Origin: Ruminiclostridium sp.
Lineage (GTDB): Bacteria; Bacillota_A; Clostridia; Oscillospirales; Ruminococcaceae
Length of the DNA stretch: 10,396 bases
Assembly (NCBI GenBank): GCA_017550775.1
Contig: JAFZOA010000069.1
Location: forward strand, 1 to 10,396
Direction: 5' to 3'
Under the pieces are notes generated by a model. The model had not been told where the DNA came from, searched no databases, and was given only the letters and a program-made list of their open reading frames with translations. Shown in pieces: positions 1-5,275 of this stretch (position 1 is the first letter of the stretch; each line of letters starts with the position of its first letter). The translations under genes were made by a program, and so were the position numbers.

Positions 1-2
1 CG

Positions 3-635
3 CTCGTGGAAAAGAGCGAGACCCGAAGCGGTAAAGCCTCCGCCGAGGACTACTTCGCCGCGCTGAAACAGACGTGGTTCTCGGATATACCGATAGGTCT
101 GCTGCACGGGAAGATGAAGCAGGCGGACAAGGACCGCACCATGGCGGCGTTCAAGAACGGGGAGATAAAGCTTCTCGTCGCTACCACGGTGATCGAAGTC
201 GGGATAGATGTCCCGAACGCGGTCATAATCGTGGTGGAGAATGCCGAGCAGTTCGGACTGTCTCAGCTCCACCAGCTCAGAGGGCGCGTCGGGCGCGGCT
301 CCGAGCAGTCGCACTGCATTCTTATCACCGACAGCAGATCGGAATACACCAAGGCGCGTATCGACACAATGGTGCGCACCACCGACGGCTTCGAGATCGC
401 GAACGAGGACTTGAAGCTCCGCGGGCCCGGTAACTTCTTCGGGGCGGCGCAGCACGGTCTTCCTACCCTCAAAATAGCGGATATCAGCGCGGACGTGATG
501 CTGCTCCACGAGACGGGGGAGCTTGCGCAGGACATACTCGACGGCGACCCGAAGCTCTCCGCGAAGGAGAACGCGGGGCTCAGAAGGTTGGTGGAGAACC
601 TGTTCAGGGATCAGGAGACGTTCGGCGTGAACTGA
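3..635 (+). CDS. recG: ATP-dependent DNA helicase RecG, C-terminal part (5' end outside window)
   Basis: The reading frame is open from the window edge, so only the last ~211 residues are present of a protein that is usually near 680 residues. RecG is a superfamily 2 helicase that reverses stalled forks and processes branched DNA in recombination and repair. The visible part is helicase domain 2 plus the C-terminal segment. It contains LLHGKMKQADKDR, the motif V-type stretch LLVATTVIEVGIDVPNA, and the motif VI arginine-finger region QLHQLRGRVGRGS at about 264-302. It also has the RecG-typical continuation ENAEQFGLSQ before motif VI and LKLRGPGNFFGAAQHGLP after it. This wording separates RecG from Mfd and PriA. 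The GTG at position 6 is internal and not the true start. The gene ends in TGA 26 bp before the convergent small gene, with no clear terminator between them. Identity is secure; the 5' structure cannot be seen. Confidence 0.95.
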   Translation, partial: LVEKSETRSGKASAEDYFAALKQTWFSDIPIGLLHGKMKQADKDRTMAAFKNGEIKLLVATTVIEVGIDVPNAVIIVVENAEQFGLSQLHQLRGRVGRGSEQSHCILITDSRSEYTKARIDTMVRTTDGFEIANEDLKLRGPGNFFGAAQHGLPTLKIADISADVMLLHETGELAQDILDGDPKLSAKENAGLRRLVENLFRDQETFGVN

Positions 636-661
636 AAATCACCGCTGTGCCGCGGAGACAT

Positions 662-940
662 TCATCTGTCCTGTATCCCGCTTCCGGACAGAATATCGAG
701 CATAAGCAGCGCTCCGTGCCGGAAGCCCTTGACGTATTCCCCGCAGTCCGACACGCTCATAAGGTGTGTGTTCGCGCTTGCAAGCCCGTCGATAAGCTCC
801 TTGCACTCCGGGTGCTGTTCGAGCAGCTTGTTTTCCGCGTCACAGACCGATCTGTGCGCGGAGTTTATCTCTGCTTTGTACTCGTTGGTCTGTTCGCAGG
901 GGAACAGATCGCCGTTGTAGATAGAATCTATAATGCCCAT
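662..940 (-). CDS. DUF6809-like small protein of unknown function
   Basis: This gene encodes 92 residues with no signal peptide or membrane segment. The N-terminal IIDSIYNGDLFPCEQ, a central charged helical region (about residues 20-65) and the C-terminal YVKGFRHGALLMLDILSG (69-86) match my memory of the DUF6809 family, small Clostridia proteins of about 85-95 residues with no assigned function. The ATG is chosen because the minus strand reads AAAGGAG 8 nt upstream of it. The gene is convergent with recG and divergent from the ribbon-helix-helix gene at 1293. Its leader contains the inverted-repeat element at 960-1123, which begins only 7 bp beyond the ribosome binding site. A likely extended -10 promoter lies beyond that element, at 1153-1181. 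Three cysteines (15, 33, 46) plus C66 are present but do not form a recognisable metal motif. Coding is supported by the RBS and family resemblance; the function is unknown. Confidence 0.8.
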   Translation of the reverse strand: MGIIDSIYNGDLFPCEQTNEYKAEINSAHRSVCDAENKLLEQHPECKELIDGLASANTHLMSVSDCGEYVKGFRHGALLMLDILSGSGIQDR

Positions 941-959
941 AGTCAGGCTCCTTTCATGT

Positions 960-1123
960 TAAGGGAACATCTAAAAACCCGTTTTGAGAGAAAAAGAGCT
1001 AACCACGTCATCTACTGCGTCAAGCCTTCTAACCTTGCGTCAGCAAGGCTTCGTCGGCTTTCCTTGTATCTGACGCGGCTATCTCATTTTCTCTTTTCAA
1101 AGTGGTTTTTAGAGGTACCCTTA
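960..1123. mobile_element. MITE-like inverted-repeat element in the DUF6809 leader
   Basis: The left end (plus strand from 960, TAAGGGAACATCTAAAAACC) and the reverse complement of the right end (from 1123, TAAGGGTACCTCTAAAAACC) match at 18 of 20 bases. The similarity continues imperfectly for about 60 bp per arm, through AG-rich tracts and a GTCA-containing block. In the centre is a perfect small hairpin, CCTTGC/GCAAGG with a 4-nt GTCA loop, at 1033-1048. There is no transposase frame inside. If the element runs AGGG to CCCT, a TA dinucleotide flanks each side (960-961 and 1122-1123), as for TA-targeting transposons, but two bases are weak evidence. The element lies between the likely promoter and the RBS of the minus-strand gene, so it should be transcribed as a long folded 5' leader. 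I cannot name a parent insertion sequence. Confidence 0.65.
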
Positions 1124-1152
1124 TATCGCAGCAATCGAGTTTGTATGGTTAT

Positions 1153-1181
1153 ATTATAGCATATAAACGTACGTTTATAAA
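1153..1181 (-). promoter_or_regulatory. Probable extended -10 promoter for the minus-strand DUF6809-like gene
   Basis: Read on the minus strand, a perfect TATAAT (1158 down to 1153) is preceded by TGC, giving the extended -10 form TGnTATAAT. A weak -35 (TTTATA, 1181-1176) sits 17 bp upstream. Transcription would begin near 1146 and read through the inverted-repeat element into the gene at 940. The perfect palindrome at 1162-1179 occupies the spacer and most of the -35, so a bound protein there would be expected to block RNA polymerase. Confidence 0.6.
1162..1179. promoter_or_regulatory. Perfect 18-bp palindrome, operator candidate
   Basis: TATAAACGTACGTTTATA is exactly self-complementary, with a core AACGTACGTT. 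It lies in the divergent region between the DUF6809-like gene and the ribbon-helix-helix gene and overlaps the spacer and -35 of the minus-strand promoter. Symmetric sites of this type are usual for dimeric or tetrameric repressors. The adjacent ribbon-helix-helix protein is the obvious candidate ligand, but this is an inference from position only. Confidence 0.5.
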
Positions 1182-1234
1182 TTCGCAGAATAGACAAACT
1201 GACGGTATTATTTTTGTTGTTATTGTTAAAAAGT

Positions 1235-1266
1235 GTAGTTTCCCCGCCGTTCGGCGGGGAAACTAC
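1235..1266 (-). terminator. Perfect 15-bp inverted repeat, terminator-like on the minus strand
   Basis: GTAGTTTCCCCGCCG is followed after TT by its exact reverse complement, which folds as at least a 14-bp stem with a 4-nt loop. Read on the minus strand the stem is followed by ACTTTTTAAC, a short U-tract as in an intrinsic terminator. This would stop leftward antisense transcription before it reaches the promoter at 1153-1181. Read on the plus strand there is no adjacent U-tract, and the hairpin lies 26 bp before the ATG of the ribbon-helix-helix gene, so a leader-structure role is the alternative. Confidence 0.45.
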
Positions 1267-1292
1267 GGATAAGCTTTTATAGGATTATTGGT

Positions 1293-1511
1293 ATGGACGA
1301 GACAAATCAGAACAAAACAAGCCGTTCACAGATAAAAGCGGTCATGAAGTACAAATCAAAAACCTACAAGCGCCTTGCTATGGATCTGCGCCCGGAGCTC
1401 ATTGACGAGATAAAGGCGGCTGCCGCACGCGAGGGGTTAAGCGTTACGAGCTATCTTGTGGGACTGCATAAGAAGCATATTGAAGAACAGAACGGAGAGA
1501 ACTCACAATGA
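1293..1511 (+). CDS. Ribbon-helix-helix (Arc/CopG-like) DNA-binding protein
   Basis: This gene encodes 72 residues. After a basic, polar N-terminal tail (1-24) comes the pattern of a ribbon-helix-helix fold: a short beta strand YKRLAMDL (25-32), helix A PELIDEIKAAAARE (34-47), the turn GLS, and helix B VTSYLVGLHKKHIEE (51-65). Alternating residues K, L, M and L in the strand are the kind that would enter the DNA major groove or pack behind it. Such proteins are dimeric transcriptional repressors, or the antitoxin half of toxin-antitoxin pairs. No toxin gene is next to it. A modest SD-like AGGA lies 8 nt before the ATG. The stop overlaps the start of the methyltransferase gene as ATGA, so the two are probably translationally coupled. 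The nearby palindrome at 1162-1179 may be its operator (inference). The fold call is fairly good; the target is unknown. Confidence 0.8.
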   Translation: MDETNQNKTSRSQIKAVMKYKSKTYKRLAMDLRPELIDEIKAAAAREGLSVTSYLVGLHKKHIEEQNGENSQ

Positions 1512-2626
1512 CCTACGAACTCACAGCCCCCTGTCACTTCGGGCTTGAAAAAACACTTTCCTTTGAGATAAAGCGCGCCGGCGGCGAGAATGTCACCGTC
1601 CGGGACGGGCGCGTGGATTTTACCGGCGGTGCGGACGTTATAGCCCGCGCCAACATCACCTCGGCGGTCGCGGAGCGCATCGGCATCGTGCTTGCGCGGT
1701 TCACCGCTAAGACCTTCGACGACGTGTTTGAAGCCTGTAAGGCTATCCCGATCGAGCAGTTCGCCGGCCGCGCGGACAAGCTCCACATCGTCAAGGGACA
1801 CTCCCTCAACTCGCTGCTCACCAGCATACCCGCTCTCCAGCGCACCGTCAAGAAGGCGCTCGTCATCCGTATGCAGCAGGCGTACAAGATACAGACGCTC
1901 CCCGAGACGGGCGCGGTGTTCCCGGTACATCTGCTTCTGATGAAGGACGAGATGACCGTGACGCTCGACACCTCCGGCACGGGGCTTCATAAACGCGGCT
2001 ACCGTGCATTCTCCAACGCCGCTCCGATAAAGGAGACGCTTGCCGCCGGTATAGTCGATCTCGCTCACGTAAAGAGCACAGACACCGTGATCGACCCGTT
2101 CTGCGGGAGCGGCACCATACTGATCGAATCCGCGCTCAAAGCCGCGAATATCGCTCCCGGCATGAACAGGAGATTTGCGGCTATGGACTGGGACTGTATC
2201 GACCGGTCGGTGTGGTCGGACGCTTTTCACGAGGCGAGAGCGGCGGTAAGGACGGACTGTGAGTTCCGGGCGCTCGGGTACGACATCGACCCGGGAGCGG
2301 TCTCGCTGACTTCGGAGAATGCGCTCAAAGCGGGCGTCGGGCATTTTGTCACGGCTTCCGAGCGCGCGGTGAGGGACTTCCACTATCCCGGCTATCCGGT
2401 GAAGGTCATCACCAACCCGCCCTATGCCGAGCGCATGGGCGAGCTTGAAGAGGCGCGGGAGATATACCGCACCATGGGAAAAGTCCTGCTCCCGAGAGAG
2501 GAAAGCTCGGTGTTCGTCATAACCTCCTCCGAGGAGTTTGAAGAGCTGTTCGGCGAGAAAGCCGACAAGAACCGCAAGCTTTACAACGGCATGATAAAGT
2601 GCAGGCTGTACAGCTACACAAAGTAA
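1508..2626 (+). CDS. ypsC: THUMP-domain class I SAM-dependent RNA methyltransferase (YpsC/RlmL-like)
   Basis: This gene encodes 372 residues, the usual length of the B. subtilis YpsC group, which corresponds to the RlmL half of E. coli RlmKL. That enzyme makes N2-methylguanosine at position 2445 of 23S rRNA; this protein's exact target is inferred from homology only. Residues 1-155 are the N-terminal ferredoxin-like and THUMP RNA-binding region. GLHKRGYR (159-166) is the conserved linker to the Rossmann methyltransferase domain. That domain shows the SAM-binding motif I DPFCGSGTILIE (196-207), the acidic motif II GYDID (257-261), the catalytic N6/N2-amine motif NPPY (303-306), and the family C-terminal pattern KLYNGMIKCRLYSY. 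An RBS, GGAGAG, lies inside the end of the upstream gene, whose stop overlaps this start. The radical SAM gene follows after 3 nt, so all three are probably one transcript. All catalytic motifs appear intact. Confidence 0.93.
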   Translation: MTYELTAPCHFGLEKTLSFEIKRAGGENVTVRDGRVDFTGGADVIARANITSAVAERIGIVLARFTAKTFDDVFEACKAIPIEQFAGRADKLHIVKGHSLNSLLTSIPALQRTVKKALVIRMQQAYKIQTLPETGAVFPVHLLLMKDEMTVTLDTSGTGLHKRGYRAFSNAAPIKETLAAGIVDLAHVKSTDTVIDPFCGSGTILIESALKAANIAPGMNRRFAAMDWDCIDRSVWSDAFHEARAAVRTDCEFRALGYDIDPGAVSLTSENALKAGVGHFVTASERAVRDFHYPGYPVKVITNPPYAERMGELEEAREIYRTMGKVLLPREESSVFVITSSEEFEELFGEKADKNRKLYNGMIKCRLYSYTK

Positions 2627-2629
2627 GCT

Positions 2630-3499
2630 ATGCATTACACCGACGCGAAAAGCATCCTTACCGCGAATATGGGCATGAACGGCATGAACATATATCGCGG
2701 CTGTACCCACGGGTGTATCTACTGCGACAGCCGGAGCAAGTGCTACGGCTTCACCCACGCTTTCGAGGATATCGAGGTCAAGCGCAACGCGCCGGAGCTT
2801 CTCGAAAGCGCGCTCCGCTCAAAGCGTAAGCTGTGCATGATCGGAACGGGCGCAATGTCCGACCCGTATATGCACTGTGAACGGGAGCTCATGCTCACGC
2901 GAAGATGCGCGGAGATAATATATAAGCACGGCTTCGGATTCGCGGTCCAGACCAAGTCCGACCTCATAATGCGGGATATCGACCTTCTCGCCGCGATAAA
3001 CGGGAACGCAAGGTGCGTTGTGCAGATGACGCTCACGGTGTATGACGACGCACTCTGCTCGCTTACGGAGCCGAACGTATGCCGCACGGGTCGCCGCCTT
3101 GAAGTCCTCGAAGCCATGCGGGAACGCGGAATACCAACGTTCGTATGGCTCACGCCGATACTACCATTCATCACCGACACAGAGGAGAACATAACCGCGC
3201 TGCTCAGAGCCTGTGCCGAGGTCGGGGTAAAGGGTATCATCACGTTCGGAATGGGAGTTACGCTTCGGGAGGGCGACCGCGAGTATTTCTACGCCGCGCT
3301 CGACAAGCATTTTCCCGGCATGAAGGAGCGGTATATCGCCGCATACGGGAACAGCTACGATGTCCCGAGCCCTCACAGCGCAAAGCTTATGCGGATATTC
3401 GCCGGCTTCTGCGAGGAACATGGGATAATGCACACACCGGAGGAATGTTTCCGGTACATGAACGAGCTTCCCGAAAAATACGAGCAGACCCGTTTCTGA
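2630..3499 (+). CDS. SPL-family radical SAM protein
   Basis: This gene encodes 289 residues and begins 3 nt after the methyltransferase stop. The cluster motif RGCTHGCIYC gives CX3CX2C (C25, C29, C32), which should hold a [4Fe-4S] cluster for reductive cleavage of S-adenosylmethionine. Further stretches typical of COG1533 (spore photoproduct lyase-like proteins of the Rv2578c type) are GAMSDPY (74-80), TKSDLIMRDIDLL (108-120) and TPILPFITDTEENI (175-188). In this family CX3CX2C is usual, whereas many other radical SAM groups space the last two cysteines within different contexts. It lacks the long N-terminal region of true spore photoproduct lyase, and I do not assign DNA repair to it; the substrate is unknown. 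No good SD precedes the ATG, so translation probably depends on coupling to the upstream gene. Family call is confident, function is not. Confidence 0.88.
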   Translation: MHYTDAKSILTANMGMNGMNIYRGCTHGCIYCDSRSKCYGFTHAFEDIEVKRNAPELLESALRSKRKLCMIGTGAMSDPYMHCERELMLTRRCAEIIYKHGFGFAVQTKSDLIMRDIDLLAAINGNARCVVQMTLTVYDDALCSLTEPNVCRTGRRLEVLEAMRERGIPTFVWLTPILPFITDTEENITALLRACAEVGVKGIITFGMGVTLREGDREYFYAALDKHFPGMKERYIAAYGNSYDVPSPHSAKLMRIFAGFCEEHGIMHTPEECFRYMNELPEKYEQTRF

Positions 3500-3543
3500 C
3501 GCAGACCGGTCAATCAGCGGTTCCCTATATACAGACATATTTA

Positions 3544-3575
3544 TTTCTCCATTCGCCTCCGGGCGGGTGGAGAAA
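3544..3575 (+). other. Stable RNA hairpin with UNCG tetraloop between the radical SAM gene and the flavoprotein gene
   Basis: TTTCTCCATTCGCC pairs with GGCGGGTGGAGAAA around the loop TCCG. This is a continuous 14-bp stem with two adjacent G-U wobbles, closed by C-G, which makes a cUNCGg tetraloop. The wobbles pair only in plus-strand RNA (they become A-C mismatches on the other strand), so the structure is oriented for rightward transcripts. No U-tract follows, so it is either a 3'-end stabilising or terminator-like hairpin of the upstream operon, or part of the leader of the gene at 3612. Confidence 0.5.
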
Positions 3576-3611
3576 CGGAAATAAACCTATTATAAACTAT
3601 CGGTAATTGAT

Positions 3612-4871
3612 ATGTCAAGAGATAACACACAGACAAAAGAATATGATATCGTCGTAGTCGGCGCGGGTGCCGCGGGTATGTTCGCGGCGGTGACTGCGGC
3701 GGAGCTTGGAGCTTCGGTGGCGGTATGCGAGCGGAACGACAAGGTCGGAAGAAAGCTCGCTATTACAGGGAAGGGACGCTGTAACGTCACCAATGACTGT
3801 GACGCTCAGACCGTCATGAAAAACCTTCCGCGCAACCCGAAGTTCATGTTCAGCGCGCTTTCGGAGCTCCCGCCGTCGGAGATCATGGCGTTCTTCGAGC
3901 GCGAGGGCGTACCGCTCAAGACTGAGCGCGGGAACAGGGTATTCCCGGTATCCGACCGCGCCTATGACATTGTGGACGCGCTGTACGGGAAGATGAAGAA
4001 GCTCGGCGTGAAGCTCGTCAATACCCGCGTGACCGGGATCCTTACTGGGGACGGCGCGGTGACGGGGGTGTCCTCCGAAAAGGGAGATATACCGGCGCGT
4101 GCGGTTATCGTGGCGACCGGCGGGCTGTCTTACCCGGTGACCGGCTCCACGGGCGACGGACTTGTATTTGCGCGCTCTCTCGGACATACGATAACCCCGG
4201 TCAAGCCGTCGCTGGTGCCGCTTGAAACGCGGGGAGGGTGTGCGGAGATGATGGGGCTCAGCCTCAAAAACGTTACCCTCACCATACGCGAGGTGGGAAA
4301 GAAGAAGCCGGTGTTCCGCGATATGGGAGAAATGCTGTTCACGCACTTCGGAATTTCGGGACCGCTGGTGCTGAGCGCGAGCTCGGTCATGGGAGAGGTG
4401 ACAGAGGGGAAATACACCGCGCTCATCGACTTCAAGCCGGCGCTCGACGCGGAAACGCTGGACAGGCGGGTGCTCAGGGACTTTGACGAGCGGCGCAATA
4501 TGCAGCTTTCCAACGCGCTGAGAAAGCTGCTCCCCGAGGCGGTGATACCGGCGGTGCTGCACTGTGCGGGCATAGACGGGACGAAGCAGTGCAACTCGGT
4601 CTCAAAGCCGGAGCGTGCCGCGCTTGTGAGCACGGTCAAGGCGTTCCCGCTGGAGATCACCGGCTACCGGCCGATAGCCGAGGCGATAATCACGGACGGC
4701 GGCGTGTCGGTTAAGGAGATCGACCCGAAAACGATGCGCTCGAAGCTTATAGAGGGGCTTTACTTTGCGGGCGAGGTGCTGGACGTGACCGGATTTACCG
4801 GCGGGTTCAACCTTACCGTGGCATTCGCGTCGGGTGCGGCGGCGGGGAGAGCGGCTGCGAAAAATTCTTGA
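3612..4871 (+). CDS. BaiN/YhiN (HI0933-family) FAD-dependent flavoprotein
   Basis: This gene encodes 419 residues, the normal length for the HI0933 family (E. coli YhiN, clostridial BaiN). It opens with an FAD/NAD-binding Rossmann strand and dinucleotide loop, YDIVVVGAGAAG (11-22), with E40 at the end of strand 2 for ribose binding. Family-specific blocks follow: GRKLAITGKGRCNVTN (46-61), RVFPVSDRA (109-117), ATGGLSYPVTGSTGDG (168-183), GEMLFTHFGISGP (239-251), and the C-terminal FAD-contacting stretch GEVLDVTGFTGGFN (387-400). The family is often labelled as an NAD(P)/FAD oxidoreductase or aminoacetone oxidase. BaiN of Clostridium scindens has been reported to act on bile-acid intermediates, but nothing here (no other bai gene) supports that role. 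The start is the first ATG in frame before the Rossmann strand; the RBS is weak. The 112-bp gap to the upstream gene holds a stable hairpin. Confidence 0.92.
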   Translation: MSRDNTQTKEYDIVVVGAGAAGMFAAVTAAELGASVAVCERNDKVGRKLAITGKGRCNVTNDCDAQTVMKNLPRNPKFMFSALSELPPSEIMAFFEREGVPLKTERGNRVFPVSDRAYDIVDALYGKMKKLGVKLVNTRVTGILTGDGAVTGVSSEKGDIPARAVIVATGGLSYPVTGSTGDGLVFARSLGHTITPVKPSLVPLETRGGCAEMMGLSLKNVTLTIREVGKKKPVFRDMGEMLFTHFGISGPLVLSASSVMGEVTEGKYTALIDFKPALDAETLDRRVLRDFDERRNMQLSNALRKLLPEAVIPAVLHCAGIDGTKQCNSVSKPERAALVSTVKAFPLEITGYRPIAEAIITDGGVSVKEIDPKTMRSKLIEGLYFAGEVLDVTGFTGGFNLTVAFASGAAAGRAAAKNS

Positions 4872-4994
4872 ATTTTGTGAAAAAAACGCGCTTTTTGATG
4901 TTTTTGGTGTATTTTTGCTCTGAAAACCGTTCAAAACGTCCGAAAAGTGTGCTTTTTTATGCCGAAACCCACCGAAACGGAGAATTTGTCCGCC
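4872..4994. other. AT-rich intergenic stretch without a gene
   Basis: This sequence between the flavoprotein stop and the polC promoter is rich in A and T runs, unlike the flanking genes. Only weak hairpins are present, the best being AAAAG/CTTTT around TGTG at 4943-4956, which runs into a T6 tract. It could serve as a poor intrinsic terminator for the upstream gene. I see no ORF with an RBS here; the frame on the opposite strand from 4602 to 5048 runs back into the flavoprotein gene and looks like a shadow. Confidence 0.4.
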
Positions 4995-5024
4995 TTGACA
5001 TTTCTCCCGCCGATATGTTATAAT
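4995..5024 (+). promoter_or_regulatory. Consensus sigma-A promoter of polC
   Basis: A perfect -35 TTGACA (4995-5000) and a perfect -10 TATAAT (5019-5024) are separated by 18 bp, and TGT before the -10 adds the extended TGn element. Transcription should start near 5031, inside the left copy of the 10-bp direct repeat that flanks the inverted-repeat element. The resulting polC leader would be about 300 nt. Confidence 0.85.
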
Positions 5025-5057
5025 GATAAAAACGATAGGCGCTGTCACATTTTTTAG

Positions 5058-5085
5058 TTTACAGGTTACAGTTTACAGTTTACAG
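5058..5085. repeat. Four tandem TTTACAG heptads (left arm)
   Basis: The units are TTTACAG, GTTACAG, TTTACAG and TTTACAG, with the variant unit in second place. They form the left inverted arm of the polC-leader element and can pair with the heptads at 5208-5235. Confidence 0.85.
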
Positions 5086-5091
5086 TTGAGG

Positions 5092-5108
5092 TGTCCGCTG
5101 CGCGGACA
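5092..5108. repeat. Left subterminal hairpin of the polC-leader element
   Basis: TGTCCGC and GCGGACA form a 7-bp stem around the loop TGC. Its partner on the other arm (5186-5200) has a different but still complementary stem and, read on the opposite strand, the same TGC loop. Confidence 0.75.
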
Positions 5109-5185
5109 TATCTGAATTGTGACAAAATTTGGAAGATCGTTGTGTCTTCAACAGGTACTTACTTGTTTCGTCACGATTTAAATAA

Positions 5186-5200
5186 GTCGCCGCAGGCGAC
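5186..5200. repeat. Right subterminal hairpin of the polC-leader element
   Basis: GTCGCC and GGCGAC form a 6-bp stem around GCA (TGC on the minus strand). Relative to the left hairpin the C/G order in the stem is swapped on both sides, so pairing is kept. Confidence 0.75.
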
Positions 5201-5207
5201 ACCATAA

Positions 5208-5235
5208 TTGTAAACTGTAACCTGTAAACTGTAAA
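5208..5235. repeat. Four tandem heptads (right arm, inverted)
   Basis: The plus-strand units are TTGTAAA, CTGTAAC, CTGTAAA and CTGTAAA. On the minus strand this reads TTTACAG, TTTACAG, GTTACAG, TTTACAA, so the GTTACAG variant is in third place rather than second as in the left arm. Confidence 0.85.
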
Positions 5236-5275
5236 CTAAAAAACATTTGTAGTGACATAGCGAAACGATAAAAAC

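Noticed and set aside
647..1159. 170-codon plus-strand open frame across the DUF6809 gene and the inverted-repeat element
   Set aside because: It is antisense to the better supported minus-strand gene, which has an RBS and family resemblance, and it runs through the palindromic element. No domain is recognisable.
1293..1511. Antitoxin of a toxin-antitoxin pair
   Set aside because: The ribbon-helix-helix fold would fit, but the coupled downstream gene is an RNA methyltransferase and the divergent small gene is not a recognisable toxin.
1451..2758. 435-codon open frame on the minus strand, antisense to the RNA methyltransferase gene
   Set aside because: It lies opposite a gene with clear methyltransferase motifs, has no recognisable domain or RBS, and is rich in R, V, H and G as expected from the complement of GC-biased codons.
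2630..3499. Spore photoproduct lyase proper
   Set aside because: The cluster motif and COG1533-type blocks are present, but the protein is shorter than true spore photoproduct lyase and matches the broader SPL-like family, so DNA repair activity is not claimed.
3612..4871. Bile-acid 7-dehydroxylation gene baiN
   Set aside because: The protein belongs to the same broad flavoprotein family, but this family is widespread in bacteria without bile-acid metabolism and no other bai gene is present.
5050..5243. Possible CRISPR array or structured riboswitch in the polC leader
   Set aside because: The heptads are short, contiguous and inverted between the arms, with no spacers of constant length. 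The flanking direct repeat and inverted arms fit a transposon-derived element better than any riboswitch I know.
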